In this document: in pieces, positions 53,501-56,790 of the stretch | Layout: every line of letters starts with the position of its first letter | How positions within the stretch are numbered: the first letter of the stretch is position 1 | Source: Aricia agestis | Taxonomy: Eukaryota; Arthropoda; Insecta; Lepidoptera; Lycaenidae | Length of the DNA: 64,000 nt | Reading direction: 5' to 3' | NCBI RefSeq assembly: GCF_905147365.1 | Contig: NC_056413.1 | Location: 2,000,501 to 2,064,500, forward strand | The notes under the pieces: model-generated | Told to the model about the DNA's origin: nothing | The model's database searches: none | What the model saw: only the letters and a program-made list of their open reading frames with translations | Translations under genes and position numbers: made by a program

Positions 53501-56329
53501 TTCGATGCCTTAAAATATTAGGGAATTTTTGCTACAAATGGCATATCGGGACGCCACCGCCCACCTGGTACGATTTGGCCATTGTTCTTTTTCATGTAAG
53601 TAGCTTACTGTGTAGCTCACAATCATAGTGTTTTCATTTTGCTCCTAGTTATGCCAAAGCACTATTCCGTTTTCCACACAAAACCGTCAGTGAATGTGGT
53701 AATAGGCAAAATTACAGGTAATGAGAGAATTTGAAAGCTTCGTTTTCGGAACGACCACTATACTGTTCAGAGGTCGTTAGATTATCCTTTTGCTGATGTA
53801 CAAATGTGTAATTTTGTACACATTATTATGAATACAGATAATATATACTTCATTTGCTGTCTGCTATGGAAACTACAGATGAATTGTTTTTGTTCCATGT
53901 CTGACTTTTTTTTGTTAGTGTCGCTGTCTATATTTTGCTTGAATGATATCGGGTACATTTTGACTATTCGGAATTTCGAATACAAACCATTTGTGTTTCC
54001 CATCGAGGTCCATAACCAGTTTAGCAATTTTGGAACCCAACATTATTTTTCCTTGTATAATTGTAATGTCGACCATAGACAATTTTTAACGGCGATTGGC
54101 TCACCACACATGCCACCACTGAAACACCTGTGTTGCCAGGAGCTTCAGTAACTTACCATAAAATAAGAACCACTCATTATGACCAATGAGATCAAAATTG
54201 TAAGAGTTTTTCCTCTTCCAGCACCCAATCAACACGCGCGACGCGGCTGTTCTCGCATTGTCTGACGCGCAATACGTCGCTCCTCTAGTCCAGACGGGGG
54301 ATTTCCTCAGCGTCAGCAAGAGTTCTATAGGCACAGGATCAAATACGTTCTTCTACGTGTTTGACTATCAGACGAAGGATGGGGATTATCCACAGGTAAA
54401 TAATTAAAAAGATGAAATAGCTGACGACATGGCATAATTTCCGATTTGCATCTTTGCGCTGTGGCGGTACCCACAATTCGCCTAACATTCCTGCATCGCG
54501 CTATCGAAGTTTCGGAGAACGGCAAGATATATACAACGTCTGAAATGACGTCAGTGGGCTTCGGCCTGACCGAGCATGCTATCTCGCTCGGTCGGAAGAT
54601 CTTCCTTTTCGGCCGCCACTAACAACGTTAAAGCGCTCTGAGAGATATTAGAAGATTACTTAATATTCATTTAACAAAGAGTTTAAGGAACAATCTACAA
54701 GTGTACGTGAAAATCTTCATTTAATTTAAATTAAGGAATCATTAAACATTAACTGCCGCACTCAGAGTGGAACATTAATAACTTAAATGCTGCTTAAAAA
54801 TTTTTTGACATAAGCCATACATTATCTGTCAAACTCTTCATTAAATTGAAGGTTAATCATAATTAAATGTGACTGAGTAAGGCGGTTAGAGTGCTGCCCT
54901 TAGAACCTACCACACGACTCAACATACTTCACTTACTTGTATGCGGCCTCTCGTAGATTAGTAAAAGAGGTTACAATGTTTACACAATAATATGATAATA
55001 TAATAATTCATTATAAACATCGATTATCCAGTCCTGGGATTTTTATAAACATAAATTTATAAGTTAGAAACACAAAATACAAATACAAAACAAGTACGTG
55101 TACAGCAAATAAAAATCAAAGTGAAATCACATAATATTCACATTAGTATGTTCAGATAAAACTTCCGTAAACAAACCGTATTTGTTTGATTTAAACAACT
55201 ATTTGAGTATTCCATTTCCATCGCATTATGTTTATTGATAATACAAACAGCGTCGCGTTTGAATGCTTGATTTTACAGGGTTATATAAGTTTATAGGTAA
55301 TTACTACTCAATTTCAGTTGAATTCATGAGTGAGTGAACCGGGTAACTAACGTTTTACAACATAGAGCAATCATTCAATTTTCCTTTATAATTTCAACAA
55401 ATTTTGTAACTTGTCAACTTAATTATTTAGCTAATACATACTATACATAAAATCCACATTTTGTTGATTTAAAATCATTTTGTCGGTCCTAGAACCTCCA
55501 TTTATGAAAAAAAAGATAATTTTTATTTTATATTTTTCATTCATGTATTGCATTTTAAAGAATCTTTACTTAATTAAAAACTAATTAAAAAAACTCGTTT
55601 AAATACTCTAAAGTTGTGGAATCTCGGAATCGGCTCCAACGATTTTCATGAAATTTAGTATATAGGGGGTTTCGGGGGCGATAAATCGATCTAGGTAGGA
55701 ATCATTTTTATAAAATGTCATTTTATTCGTGTTTTATTGAATACCGAGCAAAGCTCGGTCATACAGCTAGTTATTATTTATGTAAGACATCTTGTATCTT
55801 TAGTCTTTACTCAGAATTAAAAAAAATACTTATCCAAGGTCTAATCTATCCCCGTAATTTTTATTTACTTCAACTATAAATAAATAAAATAAATAAATTA
55901 TGGTTTAGATCTTAAACAGAGTTAGGTCGTAAGTTTGCAATCATAACAATAAAATAATGGGAAACTAAGAATTAGTTAAAAATAAACGTTAAAAATAAAT
56001 TGTTATCCAAAAATTCTAATGCAAGTGTATAATCGAAAAGGAAAATGGGATTTTATCGAAAAAGGTTGTCCCTGTCTATTTATGAGACGATATTTTACAT
56101 AAAATCTTTTGCATCATTCATAAATCATAGCCGAAATTACTTTTATTACTCGTATTATAAATCAGGTTCCTTTTCAGAGGATGGGCTCGGTCCATGGGGA
56201 GGAGCTGCCGTATTTATTTGGGGCCCCATTAGTTGAGGGTCTGGGGCACTTTCCGAAAAACTACACGAAGTCCGAAGTCGCCTTGTCTGAAGCTTTTATA
56301 CTCTATATGGCAAATTTCGTTCGGACTGG
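15356..56329 (+). CDS. Nlg: neuroligin (partial; eight exons visible)
   Basis: Neuroligins are postsynaptic type I membrane proteins whose cholinesterase-like ectodomain binds presynaptic neurexin. The exons listed separately below join in phase to about 608 codons. Family hallmarks are YLGVPYATPPTGSNRFAPT, NQSEDCLYMNIYTPVQ, IFIHGESFEWNSGN, GHGSGAACINFL, LLSGSALSSWALVEDP, NGFEGERRDKIIRTYV, FFYVFDYQTKDGDYPQ and VHGEELPYLFGAPL. The esterase nucleophile is Gly285 instead of Ser (GHGSG, 283-287), while the acid (Glu445) and His563 are kept, so it is a non-catalytic adhesion protein. The remaining ectodomain, membrane span and cytoplasmic tail would be encoded beyond 64000. Which insect neuroligin paralogue it is cannot be settled here. 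Confidence 0.93.
15696..15968 (+). mobile_element. Helitron-like element beside the exon 1 donor
   Basis: Starting about 5 bp after the exon 1 donor, it contains GCACAGCCCAAACCACTGGA and CCTCCAAGGGGTTAAAATAG. It ends with ACGCGAGCGAAGCCGCGGGC (hairpin) and AATAGCTAGT, a Helitron-type 3' end. A second copy, inverted and lacking the CTAGT, is at 38409-38605. Confidence 0.6.
16076..16226 (+). mobile_element. Lep1-like Helitron, 3' truncated
   Basis: Begins TCATACTAATATCATAGTGT with GTCTGTCTGTTACCTCTTCA and TTTTATCCCCCAAAAAAGTA. It breaks off at about 16226, where a SINE-like copy starts, so the hairpin end is missing. Confidence 0.6.
16227..16446 (+). mobile_element. SINE-like repeat, truncated at both ends
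   Basis: Matches the 12603 family from CGGCACGAATGGGCCGGCTC through the C-rich tract to CATGCAGCTCTTC. It has no A-tail, so the copy was cut by a later event. Positions 16447-17013 are AT-rich intron with nothing recognised. Confidence 0.6.
17014..17287 (+). mobile_element. tRNA-derived SINE
   Basis: The tRNA-like head has an A box TGGCTCAGTTGG (17025-17036) and B box GGTTCGAATCC (17066-17076). The body includes TTTCCGTTGTCTGGTACCCG and CACGGGGCCAGACTGACGTG. The tail is (ATT)n then A-rich. Copies are at 26694-26916 and 50365-50650. The lack of a closed cloverleaf and the shared body show a SINE rather than a tRNA gene. Confidence 0.75.
17304..17508 (-). mobile_element. Lep1-like Helitron upstream of exon 2
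   Basis: Well-preserved copy. On the plus strand it starts ACTAGATGACGCCCGCAACT with the hairpin GCAACTCCGTTGC and ends TAATATTAGTATGGA. It is in the same orientation as the copy just downstream of exon 2. A 50-bp fragment of the same end lies at 17540-17588. Confidence 0.75.
17633..17850 (+). CDS. Nlg: neuroligin coding exon 2
   Basis: Acceptor TATTTTTTTTAG ends at 17632 and donor GTAAGC starts at 17851. It encodes residues 112-185: RFAPTRAPAPWDD, MGPVCPQKLPDISNET, RMPKGRLEYLRRLLPRL and NQSEDCLYMNIYTPVQ. Potential N-glycosylation sequons are SNET and KNQS. The split codons at both ends fit exons 1 and 3. Confidence 0.93.
17872..18085 (-). mobile_element. Lep1-like Helitron downstream of exon 2
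   Basis: Begins 21 bp after the exon 2 donor with a degenerate ACTAATTGACGCCCGCAACT. It has the GCAACTCCGTTGC hairpin and ends TTTATAATATTAGTA. It is a direct repeat of 17304-17508 across exon 2. Confidence 0.7.
18590..18750 (-). repeat. second copy of the 962-1112 repeat
   Basis: Reverse complement of that repeat: GTGGCCCCGTGTTAGTGTCT, GTTCTTCTCGCCGCGTTAGT, TCCCGAACCGGTGGTAGGTC, then an AT-rich end with AAATAAATATTTTTAATTTC. Positions 18090-18590 are AT-rich intron with nothing else recognised. Confidence 0.5.
19141..20408. mobile_element. TTAA-bounded non-autonomous element with nested palindromes
   Basis: TTAA lies at both edges (19141-19144 and 20405-20408). The ends form inverted repeats of more than 100 bp with gaps (left AAAAATCAAACATCGTCCTTCTC; right read inverted AAAAATCAAAAATGGTTCC, CTTCTCTCTTCACACTCA, GCGGAATCATCG). 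Inside are a 34-bp arm pair with one mismatch (20158-20191 / 20204-20237) and an exact 24-bp pair (20285-20308 / 20327-20350). TTAA is the target of piggyBac-type transposases; assignment to that superfamily is inference. The 104-residue frame at 19513 looks incidental. Confidence 0.6.
20440..20530 (-). mobile_element. internally deleted Lep1-like Helitron
   Basis: Only the two ends remain: GATGACGCCTGCAACTCCGT with hairpin at the left, and TTTAAAATATTAGTATGGA at the right, about 90 bp in all. Confidence 0.6.
20811..21095 (+). mobile_element. SINE-like repeat
   Basis: Full 5' end (GTGGGAGAGTCATGCTTCGG), C-rich core and 3' part up to CATCAGGTGATCCGTTTGCT, with no A-run. Just upstream, CTCTCCCAC (20792-20800) is the inverse of its first bases, giving a small inverted repeat at the junction. 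Confidence 0.65.
21133..21711 (-). pseudogene. C-terminal part of RTE-like polyprotein
   Basis: Two open pieces (21711-21517 and 21468-21133) carry LGWAAFRKLSHIL, VLPVMTYGAET, RTKVTDIVQRISTLKWNWAG, HVARR and GRPPTRWDDDL, the usual C-terminal block of lepidopteran RTE-type proteins. A break at about 21470-21515 separates them. Confidence 0.7.
21880..22982 (-). pseudogene. reverse transcriptase region of the RTE-like element
   Basis: From 22982 the frame carries an Arg-rich linker to a TAA at 22728, continues in the same frame (LKQLKGGKAPGRDGITIELL, NYRPISLLSHIYKLFSRII, CLAFVDYEKAFDSVETW) to a TGA at about 22137, and reads on to RGVRQKDIISPKLF. A frameshift follows. The catalytic FADDIVILAES appears in another frame at about 21880-21910. 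At least two nonsense changes and one frameshift make it dead. Confidence 0.75.
23047..23643 (-). pseudogene. endonuclease region of the RTE-like element
   Basis: A 198-codon open stretch with DLATYNGRTLR, VLGLCEFRRQGE, GSVGFLVNKSL and LKIVQVYAPTSTHSDDEV shows an EEP-type endonuclease related to the craniofacial-development-protein-2-like endonucleases of RTE elements. It has an extra Gly/His-rich N-terminus. It ends at a stop (23047) before the SDH-type end of the domain. Confidence 0.7.
24140..24460. repeat. ACTAGCTGTCC dispersed repeat
   Basis: Starts ACTAGCTGTCCCGGCAAATA; the same opening is at 43317 (ACTAGCTGTCCTACGAAACG) followed by TTGTTTTGCCATAT. It is a common kind of lepidopteran interspersed repeat whose class I cannot assign. 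Positions 23700-24140 hold nothing else recognised. Confidence 0.45.
25505..25974 (+). pseudogene. Arg/Glu-rich N-terminal fragment, Helitron-protein-like
   Basis: The reading frame has at least four units of 69 bp (23 codons) from about 25546 to 25840 with the pattern RERESSVEREARLSRKN. It then has an N-rich tail and stops at 25972-25974. Highly charged repeats of this type are found ahead of the Rep/helicase region in many insect Helitron proteins; I infer a truncated N-terminus. The true start is unclear, and codons before 25505 are probably non-coding. Predicted structure is a long charged helix. Confidence 0.45.
26565..26597. repeat. (CAT)n microsatellite
   Basis: About eleven perfect CAT units, encoding a histidine run in an incidental frame. 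Confidence 0.85.
26694..26916 (+). mobile_element. tRNA-derived SINE, 3' truncated
   Basis: Same family as 17014-17287, with A box TGGCTCAGTGG and a mutated B box GGTTCAAATCA. It ends after GTCCATCAGGTACTTAC. Confidence 0.7.
27190..27560. repeat. diverged duplicate of Helitron leader
   Basis: Matches 24900-25290 in order: AAAATAATGTAC, AAGTATTGTACAC, CCGCGATGGTATATGTA, AATAATGGCT and TTTCGAAGCGATTTTAAC. It follows directly on the CTAGT end at 27189, so two related Helitrons are adjacent. Positions 27560-28260 show nothing else. Confidence 0.5.
28262..28470 (-). mobile_element. very diverged Lep1-like Helitron
   Basis: ACTAGATTTAGCTC, TTTGTTGCGCCATAAG, CCTATGTCATTTCCCGTGAC, TCCAAGTGCCTC and CACACTTTCCCAAAGATAAT keep the family order at low similarity. 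Confidence 0.45.
28455..28684 (-). mobile_element. Helitron 3' module with GGGCGAGCGAAGCGAGCCC hairpin
   Basis: On the minus strand: the hairpin GGGCGAGCGAAGCGAGCCC then TAGT, about 200 bp including two copies of TATATGTAGATGTGTTAT, then GACGACGCGAGCCCTCACAA and AGTTTAGC. The same order is seen on the plus strand at 35991-36127, and the far end alone at 39271-39321. Confidence 0.55.
28729..28966. mobile_element. MITE with TTA target duplication
   Basis: Imperfect inverted ends GCTTTGTCCACATTGTGC and (read inverted) GCTATGTCCACACTGTGC are flanked by TTA on both sides, fitting PIF/Harbinger-type insertion. The core has GGCATGCGTTATAGCGCAGT. A second copy is at 39696-40216. The 91-residue frame is incidental. 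Confidence 0.6.
29568..29940 (-). mobile_element. SINE-like repeat with inserted hairpin
   Basis: Full-length member of the 12603 family on the minus strand (T-run at the left, CTCTCCCAC at the right). Within its G-rich tract lies a 31-bp perfect hairpin (29768-29798) absent from other copies. Positions 28967-29567 show nothing else recognised. Confidence 0.7.
29941..31016. other. AT-rich intron sequence
   Basis: Only a short local duplication (TTAACCTCTCGATGATAAATC and TTAACCTCTCGATGATTAATC, 30440-30497) stands out. No gene is recognised. Confidence 0.4.
31017..31620. repeat. direct repeats around a MITE core and poly-C tract
   Basis: A segment at about 31019-31078 (AGTATATATAGTAGACTATC, CATACTAAACTACCCGAATG) is repeated at 31532-31593 with few differences. 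Between them are a copy of the 1153 MITE core (31088-31150, inverted), a fragment of the GGTTCCGTACC family (31153-31265) and a C-run (31369-31383). Confidence 0.55.
31621..32548. other. AT-rich intron sequence
   Basis: No gene or named repeat recognised. A short imperfect inverted motif ATATTTTATTGTAATT / AATTATTAAATAT lies near 32048-32085. Confidence 0.4.
32549..32774 (-). mobile_element. SINE-like repeat, 5' truncated
   Basis: Left T-run, TATGAAATAAGGGGGCAAAC, G-rich tract and GGCCTCCGGTAAACTCACTC, then it stops; the first part of the family (GTGGGAG...) is missing, as in 5'-truncated retrotransposition. Positions 32775-33419 hold nothing supported. Confidence 0.65.
33420..33612 (+). mobile_element. 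SINE-like repeat, internally deleted
   Basis: GGCTGGCTCGACCGGGGAAA and the GCGCTGTGTTTCGCC block join directly to a short C-rich tract, the CATGGGCGACGGAAGTTG part and an A-run. The ORF at 33674-33976 downstream has no recognised homology. Confidence 0.6.
34012..35990 (-). mobile_element. 5'-truncated non-LTR retrotransposon with (TAA)n-type tail
   Basis: Minus-strand element whose 3' end is the (ATT)n/(TAA)n simple repeat at 34012-34033. The reverse transcriptase ORF occupies most of it. At the 5' side it stops exactly at a Helitron hairpin (35991). No endonuclease domain is present. Confidence 0.7.
34180..36021 (-). CDS. non-LTR reverse transcriptase ORF with Helitron-derived first codons
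   Basis: This is an uninterrupted 613-codon frame. Reverse transcriptase motifs are NGKSSGHDGLSVEHLKYAG, TNYRPISLATIFAKVLDSML, CFLDLSKAFDSILYEKLWEK (motif A), DCGVRQGGITSPVLFNWYIN (motif B) and LSYADDMVLLG with catalytic YADD at about residue 393. Thumb and C-terminal regions follow to DKWMKILMGLKIG. Residues 1 to about 11 (MGILGLASLAL) are read from the Helitron hairpin at 35991-36021 and are not part of the enzyme. The endonuclease is missing, so it cannot move alone. The intact frame suggests fairly recent insertion. Clade is uncertain (CR1/Rex-like group possible). Confidence 0.75.
   Translation of the reverse strand: MGILGLASLALIKTFQYGVRISRQARLKFLAWVEAGKPAQGRAYFDMCNSRKEFKQKLKWCQDRQEQIKMDNLAYHHTAKSFNQFWNETKKMNCKPGLPVSVNNANDPKKISELFKEHFRVKPACKSPSVRGFSRVMLYPETDHVIRKVRFTAKQVRKVILGIQNGKSSGHDGLSVEHLKYAGVHLPRLLSMFYNLCVCHGYLPEQLTRTIVVPILKSRSSDASEKTNYRPISLATIFAKVLDSMLNVELLSHLKLNDAQFGFRAGLSTESAILSLKHTVSYYTSRKTAVYACFLDLSKAFDSILYEKLWEKLFRAGVPVELISVLKYWYGQQRNYVRWAGVFSDAYGLDCGVRQGGITSPVLFNWYINDLICELSSTHTGCIIDGVSVNNLSYADDMVLLGPSVGSVRKLLSLCEAYAEDHGLKYNSKKSKVLVFKSSGDKIAHNLPIRLNNVALEFVKTFRYLGHIVADDLSDDDDIERERRALAVRGNMLARRFARCSCEVKITLFKAYCQSFYSSSLWFRHRRRTASALRVQYNDIFRVLLRLPRFCSASSMFCEARTDDFYAIIRKKVASMRQRLRESSNSILQMIYARFDCPIQDKWMKILMGLKIG
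35991..36127 (+). mobile_element. Helitron 3' module
   Basis: CAGGGCGAGCGAAGCGAGCC hairpin with TAGT, then TATATGTAGATGTGTTATCA, GTGTGACGACG, GCCCTCACAGAGCTCAGC and a terminal GCTAGTT. Same order as 28455-28684 (inverted). Both internal and terminal CTAGT-type ends are visible. Confidence 0.55.
36735..37074. mobile_element. two tandem MITE copies
   Basis: Copies at about 36735-36901 and 36905-37074 each run from GACCGCAACGCGACG (or AACCGCAACGCGACG) through GAGGCGAGGCGTGGCGTGGC and TTGATTTGACAGAT to ACGCGTCGCG(T/A)TGCGGTCTGAAT. The terminal inverted repeats are about 24 bp. A half copy is at 4689-4795. Positions 36128-36734 show no other feature; the open frames there are chance. Confidence 0.6.
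37317..37457. mobile_element. 140-bp MITE
   Basis: Ends TAAGCCCGCTGTACA and (inverted) TAAAGCCCACTGTACA form about 16-bp imperfect inverted repeats. No coding potential. Positions 37075-37316 and 37458-38400 hold nothing else recognised. Confidence 0.55.
38409..38605 (-). mobile_element. Helitron-like element, second copy of 15696 family
   Basis: Plus strand reads GTTTGCCCGCGGCTTCGCTC, CCCTATTTTAACCCCTTGGG, CGGATGCCTCCGTCATAACA and GGTTTGGGCTGTGCGTTGAT, the reverse complement of the element beside exon 1. The CTAGT end is mutated. Positions 38606-39260 are AT-rich with nothing recognised. Confidence 0.6.
39271..39321 (+). repeat. Helitron 3' end fragment
   Basis: ACGACGCGAGTCCTCACAAA, GCTCGGCTTTTAGCTA and GCTAGG match the far end of the module at 35991-36127. 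Confidence 0.5.
39366..39690 (+). mobile_element. SINE-like repeat, full-length copy
   Basis: GTGGGAGAGTCATGCTCCGG, C-rich core, GGCCGGCAACGCACCTGCAG and a terminal A-run at 39682-39690. Confidence 0.65.
39696..40216. mobile_element. MITE (28729 family) interrupted by a (TAA)n-tailed insert
   Basis: The left 210 bp (GCTTTGTCCACATTGCGCCT to AAGCGCATAG) and right end (GTGTGGACATAGCTTA at 40199-40214) are one MITE. Between them, 39905-40196 begins with (TAA)n, carries TCTTTATTGACTTAATCGCT and CTCAGGAGTCAGCGGCTTCT, and looks like a non-LTR 3' tail inserted in minus orientation. Confidence 0.55.
40628..40670. repeat. perfect 17-bp inverted repeat
   Basis: AATGCTGATAACAAGGA (40628-40644) pairs exactly with 40654-40670, with a 9-nt loop. 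Confidence 0.65.
40717..40862. mobile_element. MITE with about 60-bp inverted repeats
   Basis: GACTCAAACAATCGGACGAG and AATACCGCGTCCTGCTCT on the left mirror AGAGTAGGACGCGGTATTCT and GATTGTTTGAGTC on the right with three mismatches in 38. Weaker pairing extends outward. Confidence 0.6.
41055..41098 (+). repeat. 3' end of a Lep1-like Helitron
   Basis: ACGAATTTAGGCGCAACGGA, the GCAACGGAGTTGC hairpin and GAGCGTCATTTAG are present; the upstream part is lost. Confidence 0.55.
41395..41790. repeat. 18-bp palindromic minisatellite, about 21 units
   Basis: Units of CTTGTAGCAGTGCTACGC are repeated head to tail; each contains the near-palindrome GTAGCAGTGCTAC. Variants have GCACGG or GCACTG centres. 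One unit at about 41662 lacks 9 bp. Because 18 is a multiple of 3, several frames on both strands stay open (up to 191 codons), but these are artefacts. Confidence 0.9.
42176..42328 (+). CDS. Nlg: neuroligin coding exon 3
   Basis: Acceptor TTCATTGTTGCAG ends at 42175 and donor GTGAGT starts at 42329. It encodes residues 185-236: VGPTLLAKYPVVIFIHGESF, EWNSGNVYDGAVLASYAGLV and VITINYRLGILG, the oxyanion-hole strand region of the esterase fold. Split codons G|TT and G|GA fit both neighbours. Confidence 0.93.
42575..42642. repeat. imperfect hairpin with 27-bp arms
   Basis: AGACGAGCCAAAAAAATGAG (from 42575) pairs with the reverse of 42614-42642 with one mismatch and one indel; the loop is about 12 nt. 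Confidence 0.6.
43187..43239. repeat. perfect 25-bp inverted repeat with 3-nt spacer
   Basis: The arm at 43187-43211 is the exact reverse complement of 43215-43239. Each arm itself contains the 16-bp palindrome GAATAAACGTTTATTC, so the unit can fold in two ways. Confidence 0.7.
43317..43500. repeat. ACTAGCTGTCC dispersed repeat, second copy
   Basis: ACTAGCTGTCCTACGAAACG, TTGTTTTGCCATAT and CACGGAGCCCGAGACCTTTC. It shares its opening with 24140-24460. The rest of 43500-45220 is AT-rich intron with no feature that I can name. Confidence 0.4.
45224..45575 (-). mobile_element. GGTTCCGTACC-family element, partial
   Basis: Right edge: ACGGTACGGAACCCTTCGTG, CGCGAGTCCGACTCGCAC, TTGGCCGATTATTA. The interior has ATTTTCACAGATTGTGTATA and two versions of an AAATTTAAGGGGGGTTCCCA-type block. 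The microsatellite end is missing. Confidence 0.6.
45667..46089. mobile_element. 423-bp foldback MITE
   Basis: ACCAGTAGCCCTAGCACGGT at the left and its mirror ending CTACTGGT at the right, continuing inward for about 55 bp (GAAATGCGAAAGTATA / TATACTTTCGCATTTC). It contains an internal tandem duplication of about 100 bp with TTTTTTCGTTCCGAAAAATT. Confidence 0.65.
46387..47022 (+). mobile_element. hAT transposon relic with 8-bp target duplication
   Basis: The octamer ATCTAAAG occurs at 46387-46394 and 47015-47022. The element between them (46395-47014, 620 bp) starts CAGGGTTCCTCAAA and ends AACCCTG. A further subterminal pair (CTCAAATTGGG / AAGTTTGAGAACTCTG) mirrors the start. The 8-bp duplication and CAG...CTG ends are hAT hallmarks. 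It is internally deleted. Confidence 0.8.
46627..46865 (+). pseudogene. C-terminal fragment of hAT transposase
   Basis: One frame reads SLIYFWAARQVEYFKQSQSR, then KAMNFLFPFATTYLCQSW, FSHLVMIKTKYRNRLDTE, a TGA at 46795-46797, and ELRLKFSNINSICDKKQAQP to a TAA at 46863-46865. The FPFATTYLC and IKTKYRNRLD strings belong to the hAT dimerisation domain of ZBED-like transposases. The catalytic part is deleted, so it is inactive. Confidence 0.78.
47400..47998 (+). mobile_element. GGTTCCGTACC-family element, long copy
   Basis: Starts AATCGACCAAGTGCGAGTCG with the GTGCGAGTCGGACTCGCGCAC hairpin region and ends TTTTTACCCTTTGGGTGCGG, AACCCTAAAAA. The interior segment is duplicated (two AAAT...TATGGGAGC blocks). 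It carries an expanded microsatellite, entered separately. Positions 47023-47399 show nothing else. Confidence 0.65.
47766..47943. repeat. (ACAGACGG)n microsatellite
   Basis: About 178 bp of nearly pure 8-bp ACAGACGG units with few GACAGACA variants. Long open frames on both strands (TDRRTDGQ and SVCPSVRL patterns) are artefacts. Positions 48000-48861 are AT-rich intron. Confidence 0.88.
48862..49062 (+). CDS. Nlg: neuroligin coding exon 4
   Basis: Acceptor CATCTTTGTTGCAG ends at 48861 and donor GTGAGT starts at 49063. It encodes residues 236-303: FLNANPIPHLKARVANYGLM, DQIAALHWVQQNIALFGGDP, GNVTMLGHGSGAACINFL. The nucleophile elbow reads GHGSG, with Gly in place of catalytic Ser, as in neuroligins. 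NVT is a possible N-glycosylation site. Confidence 0.95.
49086..49236 (+). mobile_element. SINE-like repeat 3' fragment beside exon 4 donor
   Basis: From CCCTCTTAAAATTTCG through CCTGCAGCTCTTCTGATGTT and GCCCCCTTATTTTATATTTA to an A-run. 5' truncated, it begins about 24 bp after the donor. Confidence 0.6.
49771..50269 (+). CDS. Nlg: neuroligin coding exon 5
   Basis: Acceptor TAGCGTATTTTAG ends at 49770 and donor GTAAAG starts at 50270. It encodes residues 303-469: LFHRAILLSGSALSSWALVE, DCLREVPLLELMSAEI, YLTAFGPSVDGVVVKTDYAK, YDLLFGVVTSEALWKFSAQD and IQNGFEGERRDKII. Glu445 in VVTSEALW lies at the catalytic-acid position of cholinesterases. NCT is a possible glycosylation site. Confidence 0.95.
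50365..50650 (+). mobile_element. tRNA-derived SINE in the 660-bp intron 5
   Basis: Starts GACGACCTCTGTGGCTCA; the A-box region is split by an extra AATAATTAATTGG. The B box GGTTCGAATCC is intact. The body and A-rich end match 17014-17287. It lies 95 bp after the exon 5 donor, in the same direction as the gene. Confidence 0.72.
50652..50800 (+). repeat. Lep1-related Helitron fragment
   Basis: ATAAATGCGAAGGTGTGTCT, TTGTCTGTCTGTAAACTCTT, CACGCTTAAACGGCTAAACC and ATCGGTATGGAAATATTTTG keep the left half of the family; the hairpin end is absent. Confidence 0.5.
50930..51020 (+). CDS. Nlg: neuroligin coding exon 6
   Basis: Acceptor TTTTATTTCCAG ends at 50929 and donor GTAAAG starts at 51021. It encodes residues 469-499: TYVRNAYTYHLSEIFFTIVN, EYTDWERTVQ. 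It ends in phase 0. Confidence 0.93.
51226..51523 (+). mobile_element. SINE-like repeat, full-length copy
   Basis: CGTGGGAGAGCCAAGCTTCG, C-rich core, GTCGGCAACGCACCTGCAGC, and an A-run at 51513-51523. Positions 51524-52148 are AT-rich intron with nothing else recognised. Confidence 0.68.
52149..52376 (+). mobile_element. Lep1-like Helitron, complete copy
   Basis: Starts TCATACTAATATTATAAATG, has GTCTGTCTGTCTATCTGTTA, TTTTTATCCCGGAAAAATGT, the hairpin GCAACGGAGCTGC (one mismatch) and ends GGGCGTCATCTAGT. It contains an extra inverted pair GATATCTCGAGTCC / AAGATATCTCCATG in the middle. Best reference copy of this family in the window. Confidence 0.78.
52602..52852. mobile_element. 251-bp near-perfect palindrome (foldback MITE)
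   Basis: Arms 52602-52712 and 52742-52852 (111 bp each) are reverse complements with about five mismatches around a 29-bp spacer. Because of this, the same 16-residue peptide frame is open on both strands. No target duplication identified. Confidence 0.75.
53043..53088. repeat. perfect 20-bp inverted repeat
   Basis: TTACTATCCACTCGAATATA (53043-53062) pairs exactly with 53069-53088 across AATTAA. The rest of 52853-54221 is intron; the 115-residue frame at 53804 has no recognised homology. Confidence 0.65.
54222..54395 (+). CDS. Nlg: neuroligin coding exon 7
   Basis: Acceptor TTTTTCCTCTTCCAG ends at 54221 and donor GTAAAT starts at 54396. It encodes residues 500-557: HPINTRDAAVLALSDAQYVA, PLVQTGDFLSVSKSSIGTGS, NTFFYVFDYQTKDGDYPQ. 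Phase 0 at both ends, 174 nt. Confidence 0.95.
54396..55600. other. AT-rich intron sequence
   Basis: No gene recognised. GACCGAGCATGCTATCTCGCTCGGTC at 54569-54594 forms a short hairpin (GACCGAGC / GCTCGGTC). Confidence 0.4.
55600..55771 (+). mobile_element. Helitron-like 3' region
   Basis: GGAATCTCGGAATCGGCTCC, GATTTTCATGAAATTTAGTA and GGGGGCGATAAATCGATCTA lead to the hairpin CCGAGCAAAGCTCGG (55744-55758) and GTCATACAGCTAGT. This hairpin sequence differs from the other Helitron families here. The left boundary is unknown. Confidence 0.55.
56178..56329 (+). CDS. Nlg: neuroligin coding exon 8
   Basis: Acceptor GTTCCTTTTCAG ends at 56177 and donor GTAAGT starts at 56330. It encodes residues 558-608: RMGSVHGEELPYLFGAPLVE, GLGHFPKNYTKSEVALSEAF, ILYMANFVRTG. 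His563 lies at the catalytic-His position. NYT is a possible N-glycosylation site. The next exon is not found before 64000. Confidence 0.95.
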
Positions 56330-56679
56330 GTAAGTATTTGCTTGACTTTAATATATTATTATGAAATTGTAAAAGCTTTATGTGGAAAATGAATTGATAC
56401 TCGTACGACACGTACGTACGACCTGTTACGACAAAACGCTATAATATCCTGTAACACGTCAACTTTAAAAAAATGAGTTTAAATTTTTATAACTTAAGCA
56501 CGTTACCAAATTTTATTCAGTGCACAGTGTAGATAGGTACATGGTTTCTATATGAGCTTATTACTTATAATATTTCCAAATTTTCATTATATTTTAGAAC
56601 ATTATTTTATCATATGTTTTTAATTATCTTAAAATACTATAAAAACATGTGCCAATATAAAATATTAAGGGGCAAACTC

Positions 56680-56790
56680 AGCTTACAGCGTTTTGCAAAA
56701 ATAAAAATAAGCTCAAAATTGGGTGATTGTTATCCTACTAGGGGTACAAAACGCTGCAATATTTAATATTTTTGCAAAACGCTGTAAGCC
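56680..56790. repeat. inverted repeat with 23-bp arms
   Basis: GCTTACAGCGTTTTGCAAAA (from 56681) mirrors TTTTGCAAAACGCTGTAAGC (56770-56789). A further GTTTTGCAG-type echo follows. It may be a small MITE. Confidence 0.5.

Noticed and set aside
53804..54151. 115-residue ORF, and a minus-strand stretch reading KLVMDLDGKHKWFVFE
   Set aside because: No domain recognised; stops soon interrupt the minus-strand stretch. It may be a decayed gene piece, but I cannot support it.
15356..56329. active carboxylesterase or acetylcholinesterase
   Set aside because: The nucleophile position is Gly (GHGSG) and the sequence blocks fit neuroligin.
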